Assembly: GCA_051530055.1 (NCBI GenBank)
Contig: CM121341.1
Coordinates: 18,352,001 to 18,416,000, forward strand
Source of the DNA: Neoechinorhynchus agilis
Lineage: Eukaryota > Acanthocephala
Direction: 5' to 3'
Length of the DNA stretch: 64,000 nt
Notes under the pieces: model-generated
Told to the model about the DNA's origin: nothing
Databases searched by the model: none
What the model saw: the letters and a program-made list of their open reading frames with translations, nothing else
Program-made: the position numbers and the translations under genes
Shown here: in pieces, positions 53,271 through 62,357 of the stretch
How the letters are laid out: each line of letters opens with the position of its first letter
Position numbering within the stretch: position 1 is the stretch's first letter

Positions 53271-54705
53271 GTGTGGTACCGGGTATCGAAGTGTGAGCTG
53301 CTTTTAATTAACATGGAGGAGGTGAACCGGGCCAGCGTACTTCGCGACTTTACCTCCGTCGCACCAGGCTTGAAGCTGATTCAGCACGATCAGCTTAATT
53401 TGCTAGGTTCATGCATGTTAGGGGAGAACGTTCCAATGGATATCGAAAGCACATTGGCCAGTCTGGAGCTGCTATGTTGGAGGGTTTCAAAGCTAAAAGC
53501 CTACAAGGCAGGTTTTCTCATCAAAAATTGCCTCTACATACCGAAGCTTCTCTGCAAGTTCAGAACCACTCCAACCTTCAACCATCAGAAAGACTTGGCT
53601 AATCTCGACAACCTCGTACGCGACAAACTTGAGAGCTTTCTAAATGTGAGCTTTGGCGAATTATCATGGCGGCAGACAACCTTGCCCACATCTTTCGCTG
53701 GTTCTGGCATTAGACGTACAAGTGACCTTGCCTTACCTCCTTCCTTGCGTCAATATGCGCGAGTCGTGAACACTCGAAAATAGTTTTCGATGAGGTTAAT
53801 GAAAGGTGCCTTATCGAAATGATCGTCACTAACCGGATTGGATCAAATTACAGGAAACTGCGCCAAACAGCAATCTTGGGACTCACCAGTCGTTCACGGG
53901 GTTTACAACTCTTTAATGGACCAGATGGATGAAATGTCCCGAATTCGGCTGGTGGCTTGTTCAACCAAAGAATCGGGATCATGGCTCGAAGCTGATACTT
54001 AGGTATTATATCGACTACCCTCGACACAGTGCTTTGTTTCGGGAAACACCCCCTTAAAGAAAATTAGATGAGGTCGAATACATAAGTACTCGAAGCTTTG
54101 CCCAATGAACGCTTGGGAACGTTGCTAGACGACGAGACACTGCGCATCTTATTTTGCCTCAGGTTCGGATTGAATATCTGCATCATCCCGCACCAGTGTC
54201 GTTGTGGCTCACATGTAGACGAAACTGGCACACGTGGGCTATGCAATCAGGTTCCCGAGACACTCAATACTCAACGCCTTAATCAGCAGAGTTTGGTCCC
54301 GCATTAACATTCACAACGTCCTCAAGCCAAGCAAATCTAGGTAGTTTCAATGAAAGACGCCCGGGCAGTGTGACCGTCTTCCCCTGGAGCCGCGGACGCT
54401 GTCTTATGTGGGACGCGACATGCACCGACACTTTGGCCATGAGCAACTTTAAAGTTACGAAAAAAGGTGAAGGCAAAGTCGCCATTGCTGCGGAGAGAAG
54501 GAAGGTTGCCAAATACAGCAACTTCACTGCAGATTTTATCTTCACTCCGTTCGGCATCGAAACCTATGGGTCGCCGGGAAGGAAAAGTGCGGAGACTGAT
54601 GAGGATTACGAGAAATCCTCGCGCCCATTCTTTTTGGGCCAAAACATAGGTATTGCCGCGCATAGGGGAAACGCCGCGAGCATCCGTATGGCGGCCGTGC
54701 TGTGA
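53271..54705 (+). mobile_element. R2-like (RLE-type) non-LTR retrotransposon, 5'-truncated
   Basis: The plus strand encodes, through several frameshifts, the region after the RT palm (KCELLLINMEEVNRASVLRD, GFLIKNCLYIPKLLCKFRTT). It continues with SWDSPVVHGVYNSLM, the zinc knuckle CRCGSHVDE (worn after the second Cys), then VFPWSRGRCLMWDATCTDT of the nuclease region and the end NIGIAAHRGNAASIRMAAVL. The RPDG half of the PD...D signature is damaged, while WDAT is kept. It is a diverged relative of the 11.9-13.4 kb copy. Confidence 0.8.
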
Positions 54706-54952
54706 GCAAATTAAGTGTTTTGTGCTTATAAAATTCTTTGAAAAAACAGACATATAATTATCATTAAGGTCTAATTTGTTTATTTCTTTTTTATCACGAT
54801 TAAATACACACTTAGCGAACGAGACTATGGGACTATTTGCCAATTATGTCTAAAACAAAGCATTCTCGATTCATTTTTTTCAAAATTCGAACCATTTATT
54901 CAATTTAAATCTCCGTTTTTGCAAAAGAATTTATCAAAAATCAATGATCACA

Positions 54953-56206
54953 TTAACTCATGAATACGGAGACAACCCGATCGGGCTTCTGCCGACAAAT
55001 AGGGCACTTTACGATTTTTTGACCACATCCAATGCAAGTGCATAAGTGACCACATGGCAAAAATACCGAATTCCGCTTCTTGTCCAGGCAAATGCAGCAA
55101 AACTCTTTTTGGTTACTGTGGCTACCGATGATATTAGACAAATCGATTGAACCCGCTGATTTCTCTACTTCCTCCTTTAACTTTAACATCTCATCAGCCA
55201 GCATGTTTCGTCCATTCGTATCTCGATTAGTACATTGCGCGATTTTTGCATCGATCGAACGAATCGCGTCCAACAATTCATCAATTTTTTCCAAATTCAG
55301 AGGGTGAGCAGCCGCTTCTTCTACGAGCAGTGGATCTCGTTCCACAATTTCCTTTAGAGAATAATCACTGAAAACATTTTTGGATTTAAAAATAGATTGA
55401 ATGAACGGCATTGCAAGCACGGATCGCATTTTGAGCTGTGATTTATCCAAATTGGTACATAAAGAAATGCTTTCTGTATTAAAATCTTCAATTCGTGATA
55501 GTTTTCGAATCAAGTCTGTATTTGAAGATTGCGCACGAACGTAATTGCGTAAAAAATCACAGTTAGGACTATATTTTGCATGTTCGATAATTGGATCATC
55601 ATCATGTTCCCAATCGGCCAGTGTGACGTCACAATAAAAGCATCGAACTGCGTCGTCCTTTCCTTCATAGAAGAAGCCACCATTCGACAATACATCGGCA
55701 TTTTGTTTGGCTGATTTGGGCCACCTTTGAAAACTTAGCATTCTTTGCTCGAAAGATGACATTAATACATTATGAGGTCTTTTATTGATAATTGACGAAA
55801 TCAAGGATGTCTCGGATTCAGGTCGAGTTGACTTGGCTGAAGAGTCCATTATTCTACCATCAAGTATTTTTCTTTCATTCAAACATTTCTTTAAGTATTC
55901 ACAATGGGGACTTTCTTCATAATGTCTTACTAAAGGATAGTCACTTCCATCAACGCCAATCTCTCGAAATTGATGACACCAATTGCCAATCGATACATGA
56001 CACTTAAAACACTTTACAACATCAGAGAGACCAGTGTAGTAAAATCCATTGTCAACAAATGAGGAGAACGTCCATGGAACTGTATACGGAAAGTCCGCAA
56101 ATGATGCATACCGAAATTCCGAATGATTCATCTCAATTGCGCCTACTTTATCTCGGGCAGTCTCATTCACAATAATTCGTGAACGTCTTTGAAAGGGCCA
56201 CTTCAT
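54953..56206 (-). CDS. Inhibitor of apoptosis protein, two BIR domains and a RING
   Basis: A single-exon protein of 417 residues. BIR1 (about residues 29-103) has CFKCHVSIGNW and later H-x6-C (HYEESPHC). BIR2 (about 158-235) has FFYEGKDDAVRCFYCDVTLA, then HAKYSPNC. These give the C-x2-C-x16-H-x6-C zinc pattern, with D-W at the groove. A linker of about 130 residues follows, with a possible UBA-like stretch (SLKEIVERDPLLVEEAA) and a helix. The C-terminal RING reads CCICLDKKRNSVFLPCGHLC, then CPICRQKPDRVVSVF. BIR-RING IAPs bind caspases and IAP antagonists and act as ubiquitin ligases in the cytoplasm. The layout matches insect DIAP1-like and vertebrate cIAP-type proteins without CARD. All zinc ligands are present. 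Confidence 0.95.
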   Translation of the reverse strand: MKWPFQRRSRIIVNETARDKVGAIEMNHSEFRYASFADFPYTVPWTFSSFVDNGFYYTGLSDVVKCFKCHVSIGNWCHQFREIGVDGSDYPLVRHYEESPHCEYLKKCLNERKILDGRIMDSSAKSTRPESETSLISSIINKRPHNVLMSSFEQRMLSFQRWPKSAKQNADVLSNGGFFYEGKDDAVRCFYCDVTLADWEHDDDPIIEHAKYSPNCDFLRNYVRAQSSNTDLIRKLSRIEDFNTESISLCTNLDKSQLKMRSVLAMPFIQSIFKSKNVFSDYSLKEIVERDPLLVEEAAAHPLNLEKIDELLDAIRSIDAKIAQCTNRDTNGRNMLADEMLKLKEEVEKSAGSIDLSNIIGSHSNQKEFCCICLDKKRNSVFLPCGHLCTCIGCGQKIVKCPICRQKPDRVVSVFMS

Positions 56207-56426
56207 CGTAATTGGACAAATACGGCACCTTTTTTTCGTTCCACTGCGTTTGTTAGAGTTTTAAAAAATTATTTCGTATTTAAACCCTATACGATTATTC
56301 GTTGATTTGAACAGTTGCAGTTTGAGAAAAAAGTAAGATGATCTTATAAAGCGCTAGGCCCCGATCGAATCATTAGTGTCCAACGCTGAAAAAATTAAAA
56401 AAGAAAACTCAAAGTAGAACGCTACC

Positions 56427-57073
56427 AGAGTTTCTTGTTTTTTTGGCAGAAAAATCGAAGTAATTTATTAGGTCCGATATTTCGGAGTCACAATCTTGTG
56501 CCTTTCTTAACTTTCTCCCTTAACTCTCGAAACAATTTACAACCTTGATAAATGCGTAAAATAATTGGTTGTTTTCTGTCGAGAAATTTATTATTCTTAA
56601 AGTTGGACAATTTGTTAACTTATCAAAATCTTGGAGAAAACTTTATCTGGCAAAAAATGCATAGCCGTCCTCAAATGTCGCCCGAATGCTTGCCGTGTTG
56701 CCTCTCAACACGGCAATGCTGATATTTTGACCTGACCTTGCATCACCGGTTATAACCTGAACACGTCGCTTCAGATCCCTCAGGAGTTGAAGAGCCTCGC
56801 TACCAAGAAATCCGTAGGCCTCAGCTCCAAAAGGCACAAACACATTGGTGCCGTTTTCCGTCCTTCCGCAGCGTTCGCTGCACCTCCAGCTTGAACCAAT
56901 TTAAAATCCGATATTTCGGCGCACAATCATGTACGCCTTTATCAAGGCGAATGAAACACTTTAACAACCTTGATAAATGCGTACATGATTGTGCTCCGAA
57001 ATATCGGACCTAATAAATTACTTTGATTTTTCTGCCATAAAAAGCATGAATAATTCAATTTTCAAGAGTTTCT
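56427..57073 (-). repeat. Foldback element carrying an R2-like fragment, 9-bp target duplication
   Basis: The outer arms TTGGCAGAAAAATCGAAGTA...GGTCCGATATTTCGGAG and the complement at about 56965-57045 bound about 630 bp. The right side contains a small second palindrome (about 56903-57006) with CCTTTATCAAGGCGAATGAAACACTTTA in its centre. The repeat AGAGTTTCT lies at 56427-56435 and 57065-57073. A tail-like GCATGAATAATTCAATTTTC ends the unit. Between the arms sits an R2-like coding fragment (56643-56890). Confidence 0.8.
56643..56890 (-). mobile_element. R2-like C-terminal fragment inside a foldback
   Basis: The minus strand reads FVPFGAEAYGFLGSEALQLL, then VQVITGDARSGQNISIAVLR and GNTASIRATFEDG, matching the last 80 residues of the R2-like copies (FVPFGVETYGALG ... 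DAQAG ... ISLAVQRGNAAS). Four residues between RSG and QNIS are missing compared with the 11.9 kb copy. Confidence 0.85.
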
Positions 57074-57309
57074 CAAGAATCTTCGTCTTTGATTTAAAAA
57101 TGTTAGATTGAAAAGTAGCATTTTTTGCGATTGACTGGAACATGACAGCCTTCACGACTTCGACTTCCGTTCTAAATAGGAAACTTAATTCAAAGCGTGC
57201 GCCGGACACCAATTGCGTAATTCCAATGCTCTGGAAGAAAAACTTTATCAAGATCTGTTAATCCCTGATTCCCCCCACAAGTATTATTAATTAATCGCTT
57301 TGATCAAAG

Positions 57310-57690
57310 ATGCCAACTGCAAAACTTCGTCGGATTCAACAACCTGGACGGCAGTTCAACGTGCCGACGCCTGCGAATATCATTGCACTTCTTAAAGATA
57401 TGCGATCCGACTACTCAGCCCAAACCGGCTACCATCAGAAATATATCGACCTCTATATGCTTTACTGCATGTTCTCTGGTCTTGTTATATTCATCTACTG
57501 TCTCGCGGTTTCTTCGTTTCCATTCAATTCATTCCTTGCAGCGTTCGGTAGCTGCGTCGGAAGCTTCGTCCTCGCTGCTTCACTCAGGACGAGTCTAGAT
57601 GATGGAACCACGCCCCCTGGAAAAGGATATATGGAACTTTTGTTCGCACAACTGATCTTACAATTAGCAGTTGTTAATTTCCTTGGATGA
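57310..57690 (+). CDS. DAD1: DAD1, oligosaccharyltransferase subunit
   Basis: DAD1 is a small membrane subunit of the ER oligosaccharyltransferase that N-glycosylates nascent proteins. The 126-residue frame has an N-terminal extension, then YIDLYMLYCMFSGLVIFIYC (TM1), SSFPFNSFLAAFGSCVGSFV (TM2, with the family hallmark FPFNSFL--F-SCVGSF), a loop, and ELLFAQLILQLAVVNFLG (TM3) ending in the family's typical -NF(V/L)G terminus. The length is slightly above the usual 113 residues. There is no intron. A start at the first ATG fits the conserved spacing. Confidence 0.96.
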   Translation: MPTAKLRRIQQPGRQFNVPTPANIIALLKDMRSDYSAQTGYHQKYIDLYMLYCMFSGLVIFIYCLAVSSFPFNSFLAAFGSCVGSFVLAASLRTSLDDGTTPPGKGYMELLFAQLILQLAVVNFLG

Positions 57691-57892
57691 ATTCAGCACA
57701 AGAGAATAAATTTGATTGTCTCATTTCATCCAAAAAATCGTTTTCTTCTTGGATCAATCTCACTTTGGTCAGCGGAAAAATTTTCGTTGCACCGAAAATT
57801 GGTCCAAATTGATTTAATAACTATCATTGTAAGCCAGTGATTTTCAATCGGTCATTTTCCGTTGGGATCGTCCCTATTACTATTTTTTCATT

Positions 57893-58098
57893 AAAAATGG
57901 TACAACTATCCAATTGTTCCTTCGAGTGGATGTGTATTCTCAATGGCGAATCGTAACACACTCGTGTTTTATTGAAATCAACTTTGTTCGCAAGTTTGTA
58001 CAATGCTTGAGAAGGAGGCTGAGGCTTAAAATTTGCAATGAAGAGTTCAATAAAACTCGAGTGTGTTACAATTCGCCATTGAGAATAAAAATGGTACA
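57893..58098 (-). repeat. Foldback element with 12-bp target duplication
   Basis: Arms TATTCTCAATGGCGAAT...GTGTTACA...TTTTATTGAA and their complement enclose a short centre with GCTTGAGAAGGAGGCTGAGG, a worn form of the CTGAAGA-stem core. The 12-bp repeat AAAAATGGTACA flanks it at 57893-57904 and 58087-58098. An asymmetric tail (ACTATCCAATTGTTCC) lies on the left. Confidence 0.85.
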
Positions 58099-58099
58099 C

Positions 58100-59080
58100 A
58101 GCAGCTTTGGACTGCATTTTTCTGTACACCGAAAATCTCACTACACCATTACAAGCACCACCGCCTGCATTTTATTGGTGGATGGCACTCGTTTGGAAAG
58201 CATTGAATGATTAGATATATCTGCACTTGAGCAGCGTCCAAAAAACACTTGCAAAACTATTTTCCTGACTTTCTTCAACCTGAGAAACACGTTTGAGTGG
58301 TGAAGCAATTTCCCTTTGCTGATGATGCGATTCTAGACTAAGAGTTCACAATGAAGGCCGAACTTCTCAACCTAAGAAAAGGCATCGCGCACTGAAAACG
58401 GGCTTGTAGGAATATGATCCAATGGAGTTTTGACAACTACGTGCCACCGAGTTTTTATTCCTGCATCCAAAATGCATGCTCATTCTGCTGCCATTTGCAA
58501 AGCCTATGAATGCGAGACGGTTTTTCTCCGCAATAGCAACCATCAAAATGAAAATATCGGAACCGGCTTGTCATGGAAGCAGATATTCGATGTGCCGTGT
58601 CAACGATTTAATCTCGAATCAAGGAAATTGTGCAAAGAAGGCAAGCTCAGCAGCCACACAAATCAAGAGATGATCATGGGTGTTGAATTTTAAAAGTATA
58701 TTCGATATTGTGGTTACAAAATAATGTACCCATGGACTCCAGTTGCCTAATGACGAAAAATTAAAAAAAAGATACTGTACTGTTTCTTTAATCGCTTTTT
58801 GTAATATTTGATCAAACCATACCATCAAATTAAATGTACTAAGAACCGGAATGGTATTTTACCAGGTATATTTTGTTTTTCTAAGGTGGAGTCGTCATCG
58901 AATACCAAGTTTGGGTGGTGACCACAAAAAAGGTTGAAAACTGTTATTTTAAGCGGCACGGTGACGCTTTTTACCAAGTCAAAATTGAAAGATTTTACAT
59001 TTTAAGAACTATGTGAACTGCAGACAAGCTATCATAATTTATTGTGTGTTTTTAGATTAAAGAAGAAATGTGCTCATGCA
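58100..59080. other. Intergenic, nothing seen
   Basis: Two short overlapping frames (58430-58693) are without motifs. No gene or repeat is called. Confidence 0.5.
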
Positions 59081-59089
59081 ACACATTTA

Positions 59090-59270
59090 AAGTTCATTCT
59101 TTTCGTTTACAAATTCCTCCTGCAACTGTCGACATGATTGTTCGGCAGCTTCCTTGATGGCCGCGGCGTTGCCGCTTTGGATCGCCGCACTGATTCGCTG
59201 CATCAGAAAGCTACTGGAGCGCATGTCGCCCTTGGCATATTTTAGCATCTTTCCCATTCGAGAAAGGAAA
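59090..59270 (-). mobile_element. R2-like element 3' end fragment
   Basis: The minus strand reads KYAKGDMRSSSFLMQRISAA, IQSGNAAAIKEAAEQS, a diverged version of the C-terminal block (GDAQAGVFLRQNISLAVQRGNAAS). It is followed by a stop and an A/T-rich tract. Confidence 0.7.
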
Positions 59271-59611
59271 TAACCGGCTTCTTTTGTGATTTTAGTATCT
59301 TAAATTCAACTCTTTTTCTTCTGTGTTCAAATTTAGAACCTTTAGTTAGAATAGTTTATTATACATTTCATTTTCATAGCTCAGCTCAGTCGGTAATAAT
59401 TTCGCCTTAATAAGGAATCAAATTAAGATGCGGGATTTAGCGAACTTTTAAGTTAAAATTGAAGTTTTGCAGTTGAAATTGCTCTATTTTATGAGTTATT
59501 TTGAAGCACTTTAGGCATAAAATTGAGATTGATTTTCGATGCGTGAATTTGTCGTTAGAAACGCATCAACATTTTTGCCTTATTAAATTATTACGATTTG
59601 TTGCACCGTGC

Positions 59612-59848
59612 ATTTCGGAATATCATATCGAGAAAATCCATCGGGATGGTAAATTTTGACTTGTGGTTAAGATAATCTCGGTTAGAAATCGTTTTATTGT
59701 AGTTAAATATTTCGCGAGGAAACCTCGCCTCATCAATCGTCGCTAAAGTGTTAAATCCGCACTGGGGTTTCCTCGTGAAATATTTCATTACAATAAGATG
59801 ATTTCTAACCGGAATTAGCTTCACCACAAGTCAAAATTTCGGAATATC
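59612..59848 (-). repeat. Foldback element with hammerhead-type core, 13-bp target duplication
   Basis: Arms GTAAATTTTGACTTGTGG...GGTTAGAAATC and complement. On the minus strand (59736-59710) the core reads TTGATGA, G, GCGAGG, TTT, CCTCGC, GAAA; the stem is perfect and the first base of CTGATGA is changed. The loop contains AAAGTGTTAAATCCGCAC. The asymmetric tail (ATCGAGAAAATCCATCGGGA) is on the left. The 13-bp repeat ATTTCGGAATATC lies at 59612-59624 and 59836-59848. Confidence 0.92.
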
Positions 59849-59977
59849 CTGAATGTCTTTGAATTGGATGCAAACGGAATACATAAATGGTTTAGGCCGT
59901 CTTCAGTTTTCCTACGCGTAGTCATAGCGACTTGAACGTTCATTTTATCGATTATAAGTCAAATCCGAATAATACAG

Positions 59978-60334
59978 ATGCATTGTTGTCGTTGTAAGAA
60001 GTGCAATCGACCCAGAAAAACGAAACGAGTTTGTAGGTGCATTAATTGTTGTCCTTCAACCGTTTGCACTCCGGTGTACTGCGAAGTGAAACCGGATCAA
60101 GAATGCAAGACCGACCGCTGTATGGATGCAAGCATATTTACCGACATTTCCTATCTTCTCCAGAATAGCAAGAACGTGGGAGTTCTTTTCTGTAAACAAG
60201 AAAACGGTAAATTCTTTTGTGAAGACATATCAAAACTGAACGAGCAGTTGAATAAAGCGAAAAATGATTTGAACAGGGACAACACGTTTATTGTTTGTTG
60301 TTTTGCTACAGTGAATTGCTTTCTTTTAAAATAG
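59978..60334 (+). CDS. Small Cys-rich protein, unrecognised
   Basis: A 118-residue frame. The first 50 residues carry about 13 cysteines in a basic context (MHCCRCKKCNRP, CRCINCCPSTVC, CKTDRC), with no signal peptide. The second half is helical and charged (KLNEQLNKAKNDLNRD) and ends in a short hydrophobic stretch (TFIVCCFATVNCFLLK) that could be a membrane anchor. The order of cysteines suggests metal binding. The family is not recognised. The start could also be an internal exon edge, as an AG lies shortly upstream. Confidence 0.45.
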   Translation: MHCCRCKKCNRPRKTKRVCRCINCCPSTVCTPVYCEVKPDQECKTDRCMDASIFTDISYLLQNSKNVGVLFCKQENGKFFCEDISKLNEQLNKAKNDLNRDNTFIVCCFATVNCFLLK

Positions 60335-60475
60335 GTGAATTCGTCAACTCTCAATATAATCGAAGGCTAAAAGATTGTTTAGATCTATGGGTACTTTCAG
60401 GACACACAACGATATTCGACAAAGTCAGTAACGAAATCTGTTTGAGAATTAAAATCATCTAAAGAATTATTTGTT

Positions 60476-60941
60476 TCACTTTAATAGCATTCTGACAAGA
60501 TCTTCGAATCTCGCGTTTCCATCAGCATCCATATCAAGCGACTCTATAAGTTCCTTGAACTCCTCGCCTGCAATTTTTTCGCCCCTCGATGTCATTGCAT
60601 GTCTCATCTCATGCATATCTACTAATCCATTCCCCGTTTTTTCGAACACTCTAAACCTACAATTTATCATAAACGGGTTTGGAACTTGAGAATTACCGTA
60701 ACGCTTCTCGGACCTCGTTTGCGTTACTCTTGCTATTCTGCAATAAATTTTCAGCGATGTCAGAAAACAAATTCCAATTTATTTTTCCCTTGTGTTTCGA
60801 AATAAGCTCCGCGATGTCGAGCTGGGACGGACATAGTCTACATGACCTTAGTGCTATACCGAGATCGGACGGAAAAATAAATCCATCGCGATCTCGGTCT
60901 AAATATGCGAAAACTTCTTTAAGATAATTTCTTTGGTCCAT
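60476..60941 (-). CDS. EF-hand protein, calmodulin/troponin-C-like
   Basis: Two exons (60941-60697 and 60656-60476) joined by a 40-bp GT-AG intron encode 141 residues. EF loop 1 is DRDRDGFIFPSD, with D instead of E at position 12. The second EF region (SKHKGKINWNLF) has lost its calcium ligands. Loop 3 is EKTGNGLVDMHE and loop 4 is DMDADGNARFED. Helices such as FDELIESLDM-type sequence surround them. The four-hand layout and length fit calmodulin-like proteins, troponin C or myosin light chains. The reduced ligand set suggests that only some sites bind calcium. The intron junction AGCGTTACG|GTAATT and TTGTAG|GTTTAG is exact and in frame. Confidence 0.85.
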
Positions 60942-60944
60942 TAG

Positions 60945-61725
60945 ATCGTTCCACGGTGATATTTCAATGGCTTAGTCTCTTCAAAAGCATAAAATTATAC
61001 TACTTAAAGCTATGCAATTGCCTTTTATTTGAGACAATCGAATGATAGAAAGGGAAATGAGTTTTACAGAATGTTAATCTAAAAATGTCGAAATCCAGCT
61101 TGAAAGGCAAATAAAGGATTTTATTTTTACGCATGAGTGGAGTTTCCAAATCATATGATTTATTTTCGTCATTTCGTAAATCAGAGCCCTATTGGTAGAA
61201 TTCTTAATATAAAATTGTGAGGATGTAAAGAATATATTTCTTACAAATTTTCACAAATAGCTTCAATTTCGAAATCGTTCGAATTATAATTGACCGATTT
61301 TATGGTTAACAAACAGTCAAAGTTTATCTCCCGTGAAGCATAAAGCTGAAAACTTCCTGGTTCGGAGATCAAAGTAACGATTCTTTTTTGTTCTTGGATG
61401 GTTGTATGAACAGCGTTTAGTTTACTGACGTTATTTTTGCATAGACCGTTCTTCCCATTGCCGAACAGTTTTTATTCAACTTTCAACTAGGTAACTAACA
61501 GATCTCCTCTGTGCTTTGATGTTTTGGGAATAACTTGGTTGCTATTTGTCAGTGGAAATTCTAGAGATTGAGCATCATTCGTCTTAGAACAATTGGATTA
61601 AAGAGTGAGGTATGAACATAAAATTCTTCAACCTTAAAATCAAACCTGGTGTATCCGAAGAAAAAATAAAATCTCGCCTATAAAATCTTCAATTTAGAAC
61701 CGTTTTTTACTCCATTCGTTTCTGA
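60945..61725. other. Intergenic, nothing seen
   Basis: AT-rich, upstream region of the EF-hand gene. No frame or repeat was recognised. Confidence 0.5.
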
Positions 61726-61726
61726 A

Positions 61727-61931
61727 GATATTTTGAATTACACTTTCGGTGAGAATAATCCCGGTCATTACATATTTTATTTATTCAAAGCACTTGCAAA
61801 CAATGACTGAAGAGGCGAGGATGCCTCGCGAAATATTTGAATAAATAAAATATGTAATGACCGGGATTATTCTCACCGAAAGTGTAATTTTATTATCCCG
61901 AAGGACTTTCTATCGATGGATATTTTGAATT
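61727..61931 (+). repeat. Foldback element with hammerhead-type core (first of a tandem pair)
   Basis: Arms TTACACTTTCGGTGAGAATA, as in the 34.2 kb element. On the plus strand (61807-61833) the core reads CTGAAGA, G, GCGAGG, ATG, CCTCGC, GAAA, intact. The left arm has lost its copy of the core. A tail ends CTTTCTATCGATG at 61918. The 13-bp repeat GATATTTTGAATT flanks it at 61727-61739 and 61919-61931. Confidence 0.93.
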
Positions 61932-62151
61932 GTTGTGTAGTGGCGACAAAAAATTTTGTAAATTTATTGAATCGATATTTCAGCTCAATCCAGAGCCTTT
62001 ATCAAGATTGTTAACGTGCGAATAAAACACTTTAATAATCTTGATGAATGCTCTGGATTGGGCCGAAATATCGATTCGATAAATTTACCAAATTTTTGTC
62101 GCCACTGCACAACAATCATGAGCAGTTTCATTTTTCAAGATATTTTGAATT
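61919..62151 (+). repeat. Foldback element of another arm family (second of a tandem pair)
   Basis: Arms TGTGTAGTGGCGACAAAAA, TTATTGAATCGATATTTC and complements enclose a centre AACGTGCGAATAAAACACTT, the loop shared with other families. The core box is worn (CTGGATTGGGCCGAAATATC). The tail-like TTTCATTTTTCAA precedes a third copy of GATATTTTGAATT at 62139-62151. It shares one copy of the target repeat with the preceding element. Confidence 0.9.
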
Positions 62152-62357
62152 TCAAACAATTATTCCCGTTCTCATAAAAGTAAAAGCAGATTTTTTAGTT
62201 AAATATCGAGCAGCACTTTGTGTCTCGAGGCTAAAAAGCATTGGTTATCGATAGTCTGATTATGTGTGTGTTTTAGAGGGTACTTTGGTAAGTTCAAGTG
62301 GACTTTAAGGTCCCTTTGATTTAGAAAGTTTTTATATATTTTTTAAGGAAGACGACC

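Noticed and set aside
59375-59445. tRNA-like sequence (TAGCTCAGCTCAGTCGGTAAT)
   Set aside because: An A-box-like start, but the anticodon arm and T-arm do not pair and there is no GTTCGA-type box.
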